Shown here: piece by piece, positions 1-6,671 of the stretch
Layout of the letters: each line of letters starts with the position of its first letter
Numbering within the stretch: position 1 is the first letter of the stretch
Notes under the pieces: generated by a model
What the model saw: only the letters and a program-made list of their open reading frames with translations
The model's database searches: none
Told to the model about the DNA's origin: nothing
Assembly: GCA_025351525.1 (NCBI GenBank)
Contig: JANXVV010000532.1
Location: 1 to 11,781 of the forward strand
Length of the DNA: 11,781 nucleotides
Reading direction: 5' to 3'
DNA from: Humisphaera sp.
GTDB taxonomy: Bacteria > Planctomycetota > Phycisphaerae > Tepidisphaerales > Tepidisphaeraceae
Position numbers and translations under genes: made by a program

Positions 1-26
1 TCGGAGTACCGCGACCTGTGGCACCC
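1..26. repeat. Family A palindrome, partial right arm at the window edge
   Basis: The first 26 bases are the 3' part of the family A right arm (same as 469-494), ending in GCGACCTGTGGCACCC. The left part of the element lies outside the window. The last 13 bases of the window are the missing 5' part of the same arm, overlapping this copy by five bases (TCGGA). Confidence 0.85.
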
Positions 27-59
27 AAACGGTTTGCGAAAGTTTTTGTGGGCCGGTTC

Positions 60-281
60 CTAGGCCTCATCCGGCCCGCTCCCGCCCCAGGGATTGCAAC
101 GGCAGATTCGCTTGACCGCCCGCCATCCCCCGCGCCACGAACCATACCGTTCAATCGCATCCATCGCGTATTGGCTGCAAGTCGGGTGAAATCGGCATTG
201 CCCGCCCATGAATCGCCCGAGCGTTATTCGGTACAGCAAAACGAGGTGGACCAGAAGCCACTGCATCGCACTACTGTACAC
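60..281 (-). CDS. yidD: Membrane protein insertion efficiency factor YidD
   Basis: YidD is a small, membrane-associated protein thought to help the YidC insertase place inner-membrane proteins. The 73-residue product carries the family signature: a hydrophobic, probably amphipathic N-terminus (MQWLLVHLVLLYRI), then CRFHPTCSQYAMDAI at about 29-43, a conserved Gly and Trp, and KRICRCNPWGGSGPDEA at the end, matching the usual KRxxRCxPW-GGxDP ending. Length is normal for the family. The start is uncertain: GTG at 281 gives 73 residues, while ATG at 266 gives 68, and neither has a clear ribosome binding site. Its usual neighbours rpmH, rnpA and yidC are not visible on the right side, where a repeat-rich stretch and an unrelated lyase gene lie; the left side is out of view. 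Confidence 0.92.
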   Translation of the reverse strand: MYSSAMQWLLVHLVLLYRITLGRFMGGQCRFHPTCSQYAMDAIERYGSWRGGWRAVKRICRCNPWGGSGPDEA

Positions 282-298
282 GACATTGTCATTTGATG

Positions 299-348
299 TT
301 CCGGTTGCCTCCGCCCGGTACTCCGGGGGGAAGGTTAGGGTGAGCCGG
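299..348 (+). repeat. Family E element, single arm
   Basis: This stretch (core CCGGTACTCCGGGGGG, followed by AAGGTTAGGGTGAG) closely matches the left arm of the larger family E element at 6672-6820, in the same orientation. The core CCGGTACTCCGG is itself a near-palindrome. It lies upstream of yidD, between yidD and a family A pair. Confidence 0.7.
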
Positions 349-407
349 TTTCAGCGAACACCTTTTGAAGCCCGTCGACTTCTCCCAACTCGGACAGGCG
401 ATGCGCA

Positions 408-494
408 GGGTGCCACAGGTTGCGGTACTCCGAGACCTGTGCTTGCTCGGTGGCTTAAGACACAGGTCTCGGAGTACCGCGACCTGTGGCACCC
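408..494. repeat. Family A palindrome, complete inverted pair
   Basis: Two 34-base arms (408-441 and 461-494) are reverse complements with one mismatch (33 of 34), separated by 19 bases. The arm reads GGGTGCCACAGG, then T/CGCGGTACTCCGAGACCTGTG. As RNA it would fold into a very stable hairpin. The same arm occurs at both window ends. It sits between ogl and yidD, both on the minus strand, and could end transcription or protect an mRNA 3' end. This is a REP/BIME-like element by structure; its family name is not known to me. Confidence 0.9.
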
Positions 495-568
495 ACCCTG
501 GACGCGGAAGTTATTGCGGCCCTGTTCCCAATCGAAAAATGCGAAGCCCTTGAATCCGCCAACGAGGA

Positions 569-1900
569 TCATTGCGCTTTCTCAACCTCCGCTCCAAACA
601 CATAGGTTGGGCCAAACATATTCGAGGTAAAGATCACCAGCTTTTGGTCGGGGCTGAATCGGACATTGGGTTCCAGTTTATAGTTGTGACGCGACATGTT
701 GACGAGCCGTTCCGAATGCAGCACACCGGGTTGGATCAGGCCTTTGTCGTTCACGCCTGAATTGCGGATCAGTTCGGGGCGGAATAGTTCGATCCATTGT
801 CCATCGTTTGCCTTGGCGACTTGGCCGGGGTCGCCCCCGTCGCCGCACAGCAGGCGCTCGTCATCGGCGACATTGAAATGGATCGACCACTCGTTGCGCT
901 CCAGGTGATATCGGCTCCTGATGCCGGTATCGGGTTGGTAGCTCGCCAGGAAAAAATCCTCTCCCTTCGGCGTCTGCAGGTCGTACCAGATCGTCTTGCC
1001 GTTCAAGCCCCAGAACTCGTGACCGGCGATTTCCATCGCCATCGTCCGTTGGTGAATGAGCCGGTTTTGCGAGCCATCGGTTTGGATCGTCCAGATCCGG
1101 TCGACTTTATGCCAGGGGCCCTCATGGCAATACATCAGCAGCGCGGGATCGGTGGGGGAGAACAGAAGATGGCCGATCCAGTCCGTGCTGTGAAGCAGCG
1201 TCGTCAACTTCCCGGTTTCCAGATTGACGGTGAATAGCACCAGCGGCAACTGGGCCGCCAGTCGCTTCTCCATCATCTGACCCTTGTTCAAAGGCTGCAC
1301 CAACGGCCCCGACTGGCCGGGTGGATTGACGCGATTTGCGCCGTAGTCGGTTCCGCCGGTGCCTTCGATATAGGTGCCGGCGGCGAGCGTTTCATCGGCA
1401 TTCACTGTCGAAACAGTGGCCCGATCGGGCAGCGTCGCCAGCGTTTTGACGTCGCCGGTGTCGATGTTCGCCGAATAGATCGCCCGCTCCGGGGGCTTGG
1501 TGAAAAAGAGCGTTCGGCTCTTTTTCCCAACCACCATCGCCCTGGCCGGTGCCGCGACCAGAAGCCGGGTTTTGCGGCTCGACAGGTTCAGCACGTGAAT
1601 GCCATCGGGCGCGCTGTAGACCATGTCGCCGCCATCGGGCGCATAGGCATTGACGTTGAAATAGAATCCCCGGGAATCGGGTTCCGGCGTGAGACGGTGG
1701 ATACGATGTCCGGTAGCCGGGTCGATCCAGACATCGGGAACATCTGCGGGTGTCGTGACGGACGGCGCGGTGGTGGTCGATGCGGTCTTTGCCGCTACGT
1801 TCTGGCCGGAGGCGATCCCCGCACTGAGCATTCCAACAGCCCATGCGGCCAGCACGAACCCAACGGATCCACCGCTCCAAATGAATTTCAGGTTGCTCAC
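569..1900 (-). CDS. ogl: Exported oligogalacturonate lyase (polysaccharide lyase family 22)
   Basis: PL22 enzymes cleave short oligogalacturonides, the fragments left by pectate lyases, by beta-elimination, using a metal ion in a seven-bladed propeller. The 443-residue product shows the family blocks: YCHEGPWHKVDRIW at 257-270, HQRTMAMEIAGHEFW at 283-297, IWYDLQTPKGEDFF at 304-317, RNEWSIHFN at 335-343 and NMSRHNYKLEPNVRFSPD near 401-418. Conserved histidines at 258, 294, 341 and 405 include the likely metal and catalytic ligands. The first 32 residues look like a signal peptide (Lys5, a hydrophobic core, cleavage near ASGQN), so the enzyme is probably exported, whereas the well-studied enterobacterial Ogl is cytoplasmic. 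It is also about 55 residues longer than those, mostly from this leader and a Thr/Ala-rich linker. The start is GTG with a strong Shine-Dalgarno. No other pectin genes are adjacent. Confidence 0.92.
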   Translation of the reverse strand: MSNLKFIWSGGSVGFVLAAWAVGMLSAGIASGQNVAAKTASTTTAPSVTTPADVPDVWIDPATGHRIHRLTPEPDSRGFYFNVNAYAPDGGDMVYSAPDGIHVLNLSSRKTRLLVAAPARAMVVGKKSRTLFFTKPPERAIYSANIDTGDVKTLATLPDRATVSTVNADETLAAGTYIEGTGGTDYGANRVNPPGQSGPLVQPLNKGQMMEKRLAAQLPLVLFTVNLETGKLTTLLHSTDWIGHLLFSPTDPALLMYCHEGPWHKVDRIWTIQTDGSQNRLIHQRTMAMEIAGHEFWGLNGKTIWYDLQTPKGEDFFLASYQPDTGIRSRYHLERNEWSIHFNVADDERLLCGDGGDPGQVAKANDGQWIELFRPELIRNSGVNDKGLIQPGVLHSERLVNMSRHNYKLEPNVRFSPDQKLVIFTSNMFGPTYVFGAEVEKAQ

Positions 1901-1907
1901 AGGACCG

Positions 1908-1912
1908 CCTCC
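1908..1912 (-). promoter_or_regulatory. Ribosome binding site of ogl
   Basis: On the minus strand a perfect GGAGG lies seven bases before the GTG at 1900. It fixes the unusual GTG start and therefore the signal peptide at the protein's N-terminus. Confidence 0.85.
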
Positions 1913-2333
1913 GATTCGATAAAACTTCGATGAATGAATGGTAGGCGTAGTGAACCAGAAACGGGGAAAGATTTACCGATTATTCAGCCGTCTCGCTTGC
2001 GAGGCGCGCAGAGAGAAATCAAAACCATTTAAGCATAGAGAGTCCATCGCAGCCACGCCACAACCAAAACAGAGGGAACCGCGAAGTCGCGAAAGCGCGA
2101 AGTGGAACGCGAAGAAATCAAAATGAATTTCCTTCGGGTTCGGCTTCGCGCTTTCGCGATTTCGCGGTTGCTATCTTCTTTCGGCGAGAAGATTTCGATC
2201 GACTGAAATGCGGAGACTCGTTCGACATTCAAAACGTGTATGAAGTCAAGGTGACAAGAGATAGCGTCGCGCGGCTGTGCCGTCAACAAAATTCCTTGCC
2301 ATTTTCGAGTGGAACCGGGAATCGAATCGGGGG
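1913..2333. other. Gene-poor intergenic stretch
   Basis: No convincing gene lies between the ogl leader and the RAYT remnant. Open frames here read through repeats and lack family motifs or ribosome binding sites. The stretch contains the family B hairpin at 2077-2169. A short GC-rich near-palindrome (CGTCTCGC followed by TTGCGAGGCG) occurs around 1990-2007. Nothing recognisable remains in 2172-2333. Confidence 0.6.
2077..2169. repeat. Family B palindrome (long imperfect hairpin)
   Basis: The arms 2077-2102 and 2144-2169 are reverse complements at 25 of 26 positions. The left arm reads AACCGCGAAGTCGCGAAAGC and continues GCGAAG. Pairing continues inward with mismatches, so nearly the whole 93 bases form one stem with an AT-rich loop (around 2115-2130). 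Each arm is built from repeated CGCGAA units. It lies about 165 bases downstream of the RAYT transposase remnant on that gene's strand, a typical place for a REP-like element. Confidence 0.85.
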
Positions 2334-2518
2334 CCAGTGATTGGGCATCAGACAGTATTTGAGCAATCCCACCCCGGCACGTGCTCGGCCGCATCGGCCT
2401 GCAGATGGGCGAACGCCTCATCATCCGACGGCTTGTCAAACAGCTTCATCCGCCCGTTGACCCGGTTGAGCACATGCTGAATCATTCCCCCGACGCCAAC
2501 CCGGGCAATTCTCGGCAT
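2334..2518 (-). pseudogene. Remnant of REP-associated tyrosine transposase (RAYT, IS200/IS605-like Y1)
   Basis: RAYT proteins are single-domain HUH/Y1 nucleases related to IS200 transposases and linked to REP palindromes. Reading from ATG 2518 gives MPRIARVGVGGMIQHVLNRV, then NGRMKLFDKPSDDEAFAHL and AAEHVPG, the characteristic RAYT N-terminus, and stops at 2348-2350 after 56 residues. A single shift of frame just before that stop restores LLKYCLMPNHW (ending at 2334), the metal-binding HUH region. Homology then ends: the second His of the NHWH motif is replaced by Pro, and the catalytic Tyr region and the rest of the roughly 200-residue protein are absent. So the gene has one frameshift and a large 3' truncation and must be inactive. 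Identification rests on remembered family sequence, but two consecutive motifs in order make it strong. Confidence 0.85.
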
Positions 2519-2677
2519 TCTCGCAGAATATCGACCCGCAGCCGGGCATTCAATGATGAGTGTCCCCTTTCCTTAGGCCGAGGCTGCCGCCCACGGCTAT
2601 TATTCAAGAGAACCGTTACACCGAAGTGCGAACAGCTCTCATTCGCTGGTGAATACCGTGTCTCGATCGTGGAAAAC

Positions 2678-2706
2678 GTAACATTATGTAACATTATGTA
2701 ACATTT
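2678..2706. repeat. Three tandem 10-base units upstream of hslU
   Basis: GTAACATTAT occurs at 2678-2687 and 2688-2697 and again, with its last bases changed, at 2698-2706. The period of about one helical turn places the copies on the same DNA face. It lies about 110 bases before hslU and is AT-rich in a GC-rich setting. It could be an operator or simply a short tandem expansion. Confidence 0.75.
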
Positions 2707-2802
2707 ACTCCCCCTCGTGCTGCTCTGCACCGCCAGGAATCGCCCGTCTCCTGCGAACTTCCGATCCATCCGCTCTGTCGCGGAATGTTTTTTCATTTCG
2801 GG

Positions 2803-2808
2803 TAGAAT
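2803..2808 (+). promoter_or_regulatory. Possible -10 box of hslU
   Basis: TAGAAT matches the sigma-70 -10 consensus at five of six bases and lies seven bases before the hslU ATG at 2816. No good -35 box is seen at 16-18 bases, and there is no Shine-Dalgarno. If used, the mRNA would start at or next to the start codon (leaderless). This is a tentative call. Confidence 0.35.
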
Positions 2809-2815
2809 CACCGGC

Positions 2816-4150
2816 ATGAAAGACTTGACCCCGAAGCAGGTGGTGGCGGAACTGGATAAGTACATCATTGGGCAGGCCGAGGCCAAACGGGCGGTGGCGG
2901 TGGCGCTGCGGAATCGATGGCGGCGGCAGCAGTTGACTGATTCGGATCTGCGCGAGGCGACGACGGGGAAAAATATTCTGATGATCGGGCCGACCGGTGT
3001 CGGCAAGACCGAGATCGCGAGGCGGTTGGCGTCGCTGACGGGCGCGCCGTTCATCAAGGTGGAGGCGACCAAATATACCGAGGTGGGATATCATGGCCGC
3101 GATGTGGAATCGATGATCCGCGATCTGCTCGACACCTCCATCGCGCTGGTTCGCGAGGAGATGACGGCGGCGGTGAAGGAACCGGCAGAGGGGCACGTGG
3201 AGGATCGGTTGATCGACCTGCTGCTCGGTGAATCCCCCTCTTCCGATTTTGGCGATGAGGAGATCAAGGAGAAGCGAAAGCATACGCGGGAGAAGCTGCG
3301 CGCTCAGCTCAAGGCGGGTGATTTGGAAGAGCGGGATGTGGAATTGCAGGTGGAGCATCGGGCGACGGCCATCGGCATCCTCGGCAATGCGGGGATGCAG
3401 ATGGATGTGGAGATGGAATCGATGATCGAGAAGATGATGCCGTCGAAGAAAGAGACGCGGCGGGCCAGCGTGAAGGATGCGCGGAAAATTCTGTTCGCGC
3501 AGGAGGCGGATAAGTTGATCGATCGGGACAAGATTTACGAGGCGGCGATCGACCGGGTCGAGCAATCGGGGATCGTGTTTCTCGATGAACTGGACAAGAT
3601 CGCCGGGCCGGACAGTAAGAACGGTCCCGATGTTTCACGGCAGGGGGTGCAGCGCGATCTGCTGCCGATCGTCGAGGGCAGCACGGTCATCACCAAGTAC
3701 GGGCCGGTGAAAACCGATCATATTTTATTCATCGCCGCCGGAGCGTTTCACAGTAGCAAACCGAGCGATCTGATGCCGGAGTTGCAGGGCCGTTTCCCGA
3801 TTCGGGTCGAGTTGACGGATCTGAGCAAGGAGGATTTCGTCCGCATTCTGCGCGAGCCGCGAAACTCATTGACTAAGCAGACGGTCGCGCTGCTGGCGAC
3901 GGAAGGGCTGGAGGTGGAGTTCAGCGATGAGGCGGTGGATGAGATGGCGAAGATTGCCTATGACGTGAATCGCCGAACCCAGAATATCGGGGCACGGCGG
4001 CTGTATACGATCCTGGAAAAAGTGTTCGAGGCGGTCAGTTTCGAGGCCCCGGATCTAGCGGAGAAGAAAGTGAAAGTGACTCGGGCCATGGTGCAGGAAC
4101 GACTGGGGGAGATCGTGAAGGATGAGGATTTAAGTAAGTTTATCCTTTGA
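2816..4150 (+). CDS. hslU: ATP-dependent protease ATPase subunit HslU (ClpY)
   Basis: HslU is the AAA+ unfoldase hexamer that feeds proteins to the HslV peptidase in the cytoplasm. The 444-residue product matches the usual length (about 443). Seen in order: N-terminal LTPKQVVAELDKYIIGQ, Walker A GPTGVGKT at 58-65, pore loop TEVGYHGRDVES around 88-99, an inserted I-domain (about 110-240), Walker B IVFLDELDKI at 253-262, the sensor-1 region with GAFHSSKPSDLMPELQGRFP, sensor-2 NIGARRLY, and the C-terminal tail EDLSKFIL. That tail docks into HslV in known structures. The pore motif is GYHG instead of the usual GYVG. The ATG at 2816 fits the family N-terminus; an upstream in-frame ATG at 2717 would add 33 unrelated residues. 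No hslV lies upstream, where a transposase remnant is found instead. Confidence 0.96.
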   Translation: MKDLTPKQVVAELDKYIIGQAEAKRAVAVALRNRWRRQQLTDSDLREATTGKNILMIGPTGVGKTEIARRLASLTGAPFIKVEATKYTEVGYHGRDVESMIRDLLDTSIALVREEMTAAVKEPAEGHVEDRLIDLLLGESPSSDFGDEEIKEKRKHTREKLRAQLKAGDLEERDVELQVEHRATAIGILGNAGMQMDVEMESMIEKMMPSKKETRRASVKDARKILFAQEADKLIDRDKIYEAAIDRVEQSGIVFLDELDKIAGPDSKNGPDVSRQGVQRDLLPIVEGSTVITKYGPVKTDHILFIAAGAFHSSKPSDLMPELQGRFPIRVELTDLSKEDFVRILREPRNSLTKQTVALLATEGLEVEFSDEAVDEMAKIAYDVNRRTQNIGARRLYTILEKVFEAVSFEAPDLAEKKVKVTRAMVQERLGEIVKDEDLSKFIL

Positions 4151-4181
4151 GTTTGATAGGGTGGCCGCCAGCTCGAATCAT

Positions 4182-4328
4182 TCACCACGAAAGCACGAAG
4201 AACACGAGGAAACGCTTTGATGGCAGGTGTTTCAAGCTGATCCAAACGTGGTTCAAGATGGCGCAGGTTGCGCGGATCACGAAGCATAACGCTCGATTTT
4301 TTTCGTGCTCTTCGTGCTTTCGTGGTGA
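4182..4328. repeat. Family C palindrome between convergent genes; likely two-way terminator
   Basis: The arms 4182-4207 (TCACCACGAAAGCACGAAG, continuing AACACGA) and 4303-4328 are reverse complements at 25 of 26 positions, with a 95-base spacer. hslU ends 32 bases before the left arm, and the convergent PDZ gene ends 17 bases after the right arm. A run of seven T lies just before the right arm (about 4297-4303). Arms built of repeated CACGAA units recall widespread repeats in planctomycete genomes. Termination in both directions is inferred from position only. Confidence 0.85.
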
Positions 4329-4344
4329 GATTGAATTATCCGGT

Positions 4345-5871
4345 CTAGGGTACGCGCCACGTCAGTTCATCCACGTCCCCCTTCAGGCCGACGACGCGGA
4401 AGGCCACGGCGATCTTTCGCACGGCCGAGTCGGCCATCACCGGCCCGTAGAGCAATCGACGGCCATCGGCAACCACTTCGATCCGATGGCCCACCACCGC
4501 GATATGCACCCGGCCAAACCGCCGAATGCCGATCGCCGGCTTAAACTCATGCGTAAAATTAGGCCCGCCGGTGCGGGTCACCTGAATCGCGCCGGAGTCC
4601 AGGAATGCGATGGCCGCTACCAGAGTCACAGGCTCCCTGCTTCTGTCCAAGACGACGATCCAAAAGGATTTGGCGAAGTCGGAGTCTATATTTCCATCCG
4701 ATGGAGTGACATTGAACCTGAGCGACAGGTCAAGATCGGCGACGGGTGGCCCGAGCATCAGACTCAAGTATTGAGCCGTGGGCGACTCTACTTTCAAACG
4801 GTGACGTAAGGCGAACTCATTGGCCGCGAAGGTACCCCATTTCTTAAATTCGTCGCCATCCTTCCACTCGTCGGTCGGCAGGGCAATGATTTTTGCGGTG
4901 GCATCCGGGTAGGGATTCATGCGAAGTTGTTCGATCGGGTTCGGCAACAGTTCCTGGGGGAAGGCGTGGTAGGCGGCTATCGCCGTGTGAAGTAGCTCGG
5001 CGGCGTCATCACTCTTCCCGGCGGTCGGATATTGCCTGAGCAGATCGCGGGCCAATTCCAGCTTGAACGTGGCGACCGCCGCATCATAGGCCAGCCCGGC
5101 AAATTCTTCCCTTTCGAGCGGAGGGGTTTCTTTCAGGCTGTGCATTGCAAAGGCCAACCCATCCTCGAAGTGGCATTCCCGGCTGTTGATGAACGCCATC
5201 ATCCCGAGCAGTGGGTAGTCCCGGTAGCCATGTTGCCAGGCATGCCATAGTGCCGTCTCGGCCAACGGTTGATCGTCCAGAAAGTTCGCGGCGGCAACGC
5301 GAAGGTCGTCGTCGTAAGCAGCCATCTTTCCCTTCGAGAGAAGGTAGCTGATATAGGCATTCCAGTACGGTTCCATGGTAATGCCGATCTTGGCAGGGGT
5401 GACCGTCACCTGCTTGATCTCGCCACCGGTCGGCTGGAAGGTGAGAGCTTGGTCGCTCTGTCGCGGGGCAAGGATTTGGGCGAAGCGCATCAATGGCTTG
5501 CCCTCGAGTTTCAGCAGTAGATCGCCGCGCTTGATGCCAAGCCGGGTAGCCTGCGAACCGGGGAACACTTTGGTGATGCGCAGCCCAAATACCGGAAGCG
5601 ACTCGGCTTGCTGCGGAGTGAGGGCGGGTGCTTTGGCTAAGGCTGCCGTGTAGCGTTCGCGATAGATGTCTCCCGTGAGTCGCTCGCGCAGCGCTGGGAG
5701 GGTTGCCGACTCCTTCCATTCCATCGGATCACCGGCAGGCAGCGGCGGGGCGGAGTAGGGGTCATGGAAAGACTTCGTTGTTGCGGTACTGACGTCCGGT
5801 GGCTCGGCGGCGTGGAGGGCGGGGGATGAACATAGGATCAGGCCGACGGAAAGAAGGACTTTGAGCTTCAT
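4345..5871 (-). CDS. Secreted PDZ-domain protein of unknown function
   Basis: The 508-residue product begins with a clear Sec signal peptide (MKLKVLLSVGLILCSSPALH, then AAEPP), so it acts outside the cytoplasm. A PDZ domain follows at about 94-160, recognised from GLRITKVFPGSQATRLGIKR and GDLLLKLEGKPL; PDZ domains bind peptide C-termini or serve as regulators. Residues of about 165-370 look mostly helical and may hold degenerate helical repeats. The last 120 or so residues are rich in beta strands (HIAVVGHRIEVVADGRRLL, GDVDELTWRV) and may form a concanavalin/LamG-like sandwich; this is an inference from pattern. No protease triad is visible, so it is not an HtrA protein. Start options are ATG 5871 (chosen for the signal peptide) or ATG at 5886/5883; the frame is open to 5991, which would overlap the prepilin gene and bury the signal peptide. 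Confidence 0.75.
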   Translation of the reverse strand: MKLKVLLSVGLILCSSPALHAAEPPDVSTATTKSFHDPYSAPPLPAGDPMEWKESATLPALRERLTGDIYRERYTAALAKAPALTPQQAESLPVFGLRITKVFPGSQATRLGIKRGDLLLKLEGKPLMRFAQILAPRQSDQALTFQPTGGEIKQVTVTPAKIGITMEPYWNAYISYLLSKGKMAAYDDDLRVAAANFLDDQPLAETALWHAWQHGYRDYPLLGMMAFINSRECHFEDGLAFAMHSLKETPPLEREEFAGLAYDAAVATFKLELARDLLRQYPTAGKSDDAAELLHTAIAAYHAFPQELLPNPIEQLRMNPYPDATAKIIALPTDEWKDGDEFKKWGTFAANEFALRHRLKVESPTAQYLSLMLGPPVADLDLSLRFNVTPSDGNIDSDFAKSFWIVVLDRSREPVTLVAAIAFLDSGAIQVTRTGGPNFTHEFKPAIGIRRFGRVHIAVVGHRIEVVADGRRLLYGPVMADSAVRKIAVAFRVVGLKGDVDELTWRVP

Positions 5872-5914
5872 AGGGCGTTCCATCATTCTAACAACGCAGG
5901 AAGAAATACGGTCG

Positions 5915-5937
5915 AACCACAGAGAGCACAGAGACGC
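5915..5937 (+). repeat. Family D repeat, single arm
   Basis: AACCACAGAGAGCACAGAGA followed by CGC is built of repeated CACAGAG units and resembles a repeat common between genes in planctomycetes and other environmental bacteria. Only one arm is present, and no inverted partner was found nearby. It lies in the 89-base gap between the prepilin-like gene and the PDZ gene. Confidence 0.55.
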
Positions 5938-5960
5938 GCTCGACGAACAATGCGTCACGG

Positions 5961-6662
5961 TCAATCCGCAGTCACTTCTTTCCAGGTACACATGGACGTG
6001 GGATGAAAGGTCATGGCGTTTCTATCGAAGTCTTTGAAGACGGCCACGTGGGTGTCGTCGAAGAGGGCGTTGTTGCCGGCGTGGTGCATGCGGAAGCCGC
6101 CATCTTCACCGGGGAAGGCCAGCATACTCTCACCGAAATCATCGCGATCGCAGTCATCGGTTTTGTTGCTGCTGGTGCCGTAGGGACGCGGGTAGTAATG
6201 GCTCTGCGAATCGTCGCCGCTGAGGATGAATCGGGAGGCCATTCGGATATTGGATAGTTTCACGGAGTGCTGCTTATGCAGACCGGACCAGCGGGCGGTC
6301 ATAAAGTAGTTGTTGTAGGTGGCGGGGAATGAAGGGCAGTTGTAGGCTTTAGAATCGGGGGAGACATAGTAGGGCATCAGCTTTTCCGTCCAACTCGCCC
6401 CCTTTTCATCCTCAGGGGAACCGGGTGGCCAGACGTGCCATCCCGACCAGTCCGGCAGCCAACCGTTGTTGCCGTTGGAGTACATCACCATCGCCACACC
6501 CAATTGCCTGAGCTGCGCGGCACACTTGATCTGGTTCGCCGCCTCGCGTGCCAGGCTCAATGCGGGCAGGAGCAGGGAGAGTAGAATTGATATGATTCCG
6601 ATGACGATGAGCAGCTCGATCAACGTGAAGGCGCGGCGAGTTTGTACGCAGACCCATCGCAT
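5961..6662 (-). CDS. Type II secretion/pseudopilin-like prepilin (planctomycete H-x9-DG type)
   Basis: The 233-residue product starts with a type III signal peptide: a short basic leader (MRWVCVQTRRA), then FTLIELLIVIGIISILLSLL, with Glu at +5 as needed for prepilin peptidase processing and N-methylation. The residue before the cut is Ala rather than the usual Gly. The hydrophobic helix (about 12-36) leads into a coiled stretch (ALSLAREAANQIKCAAQLRQ), typical of pilins. The C-terminal half has HHAGNNALFDDTHVAVF, a variant of the H-x9-DG motif of the prepilin-like family that is expanded in planctomycetes. It probably sits in the inner membrane or a pseudopilus; substrate unknown. The frame stays open upstream to 6881, but that part only translates the family E repeat, so ATG 6662 is chosen. 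The stop is 89 bases before the PDZ gene start, so the two may be cotranscribed. Confidence 0.88.
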   Translation of the reverse strand: MRWVCVQTRRAFTLIELLIVIGIISILLSLLLPALSLAREAANQIKCAAQLRQLGVAMVMYSNGNNGWLPDWSGWHVWPPGSPEDEKGASWTEKLMPYYVSPDSKAYNCPSFPATYNNYFMTARWSGLHKQHSVKLSNIRMASRFILSGDDSQSHYYPRPYGTSSNKTDDCDRDDFGESMLAFPGEDGGFRMHHAGNNALFDDTHVAVFKDFDRNAMTFHPTSMCTWKEVTAD

Positions 6663-6671
6663 TTGAATTTT

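Noticed and set aside
351..572. Minus-strand frame starting at 572, overlapping the ogl stop by ATGA
   Set aside because: Only about 27 residues precede the family A repeat, and the rest is repeat translation. No ribosome binding site or known motif; the overlap is probably chance.
2029..2439. Minus-strand open frame of 136 residues across the RAYT remnant and family B
   Set aside because: It is the wrong frame of the RAYT remnant upstream and palindrome translation downstream. The other two frames carry the recognisable motifs.
2482..3072. Minus-strand 196-residue open frame opposite the hslU start
   Set aside because: It is antisense to conserved hslU codons and to the tandem repeats, with no family resemblance.
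2705..3565. Minus-strand 286-residue open frame
   Set aside because: It is a shadow of hslU, caused by the gene's GC-rich third positions; His/Leu/Arg-rich with no motif.
3958..4287. Minus-strand frame reading MLRDPRNLRHLEPRLDQL in the spacer of family C
   Set aside because: It starts inside the palindrome spacer and runs into hslU antisense; no support beyond being open.
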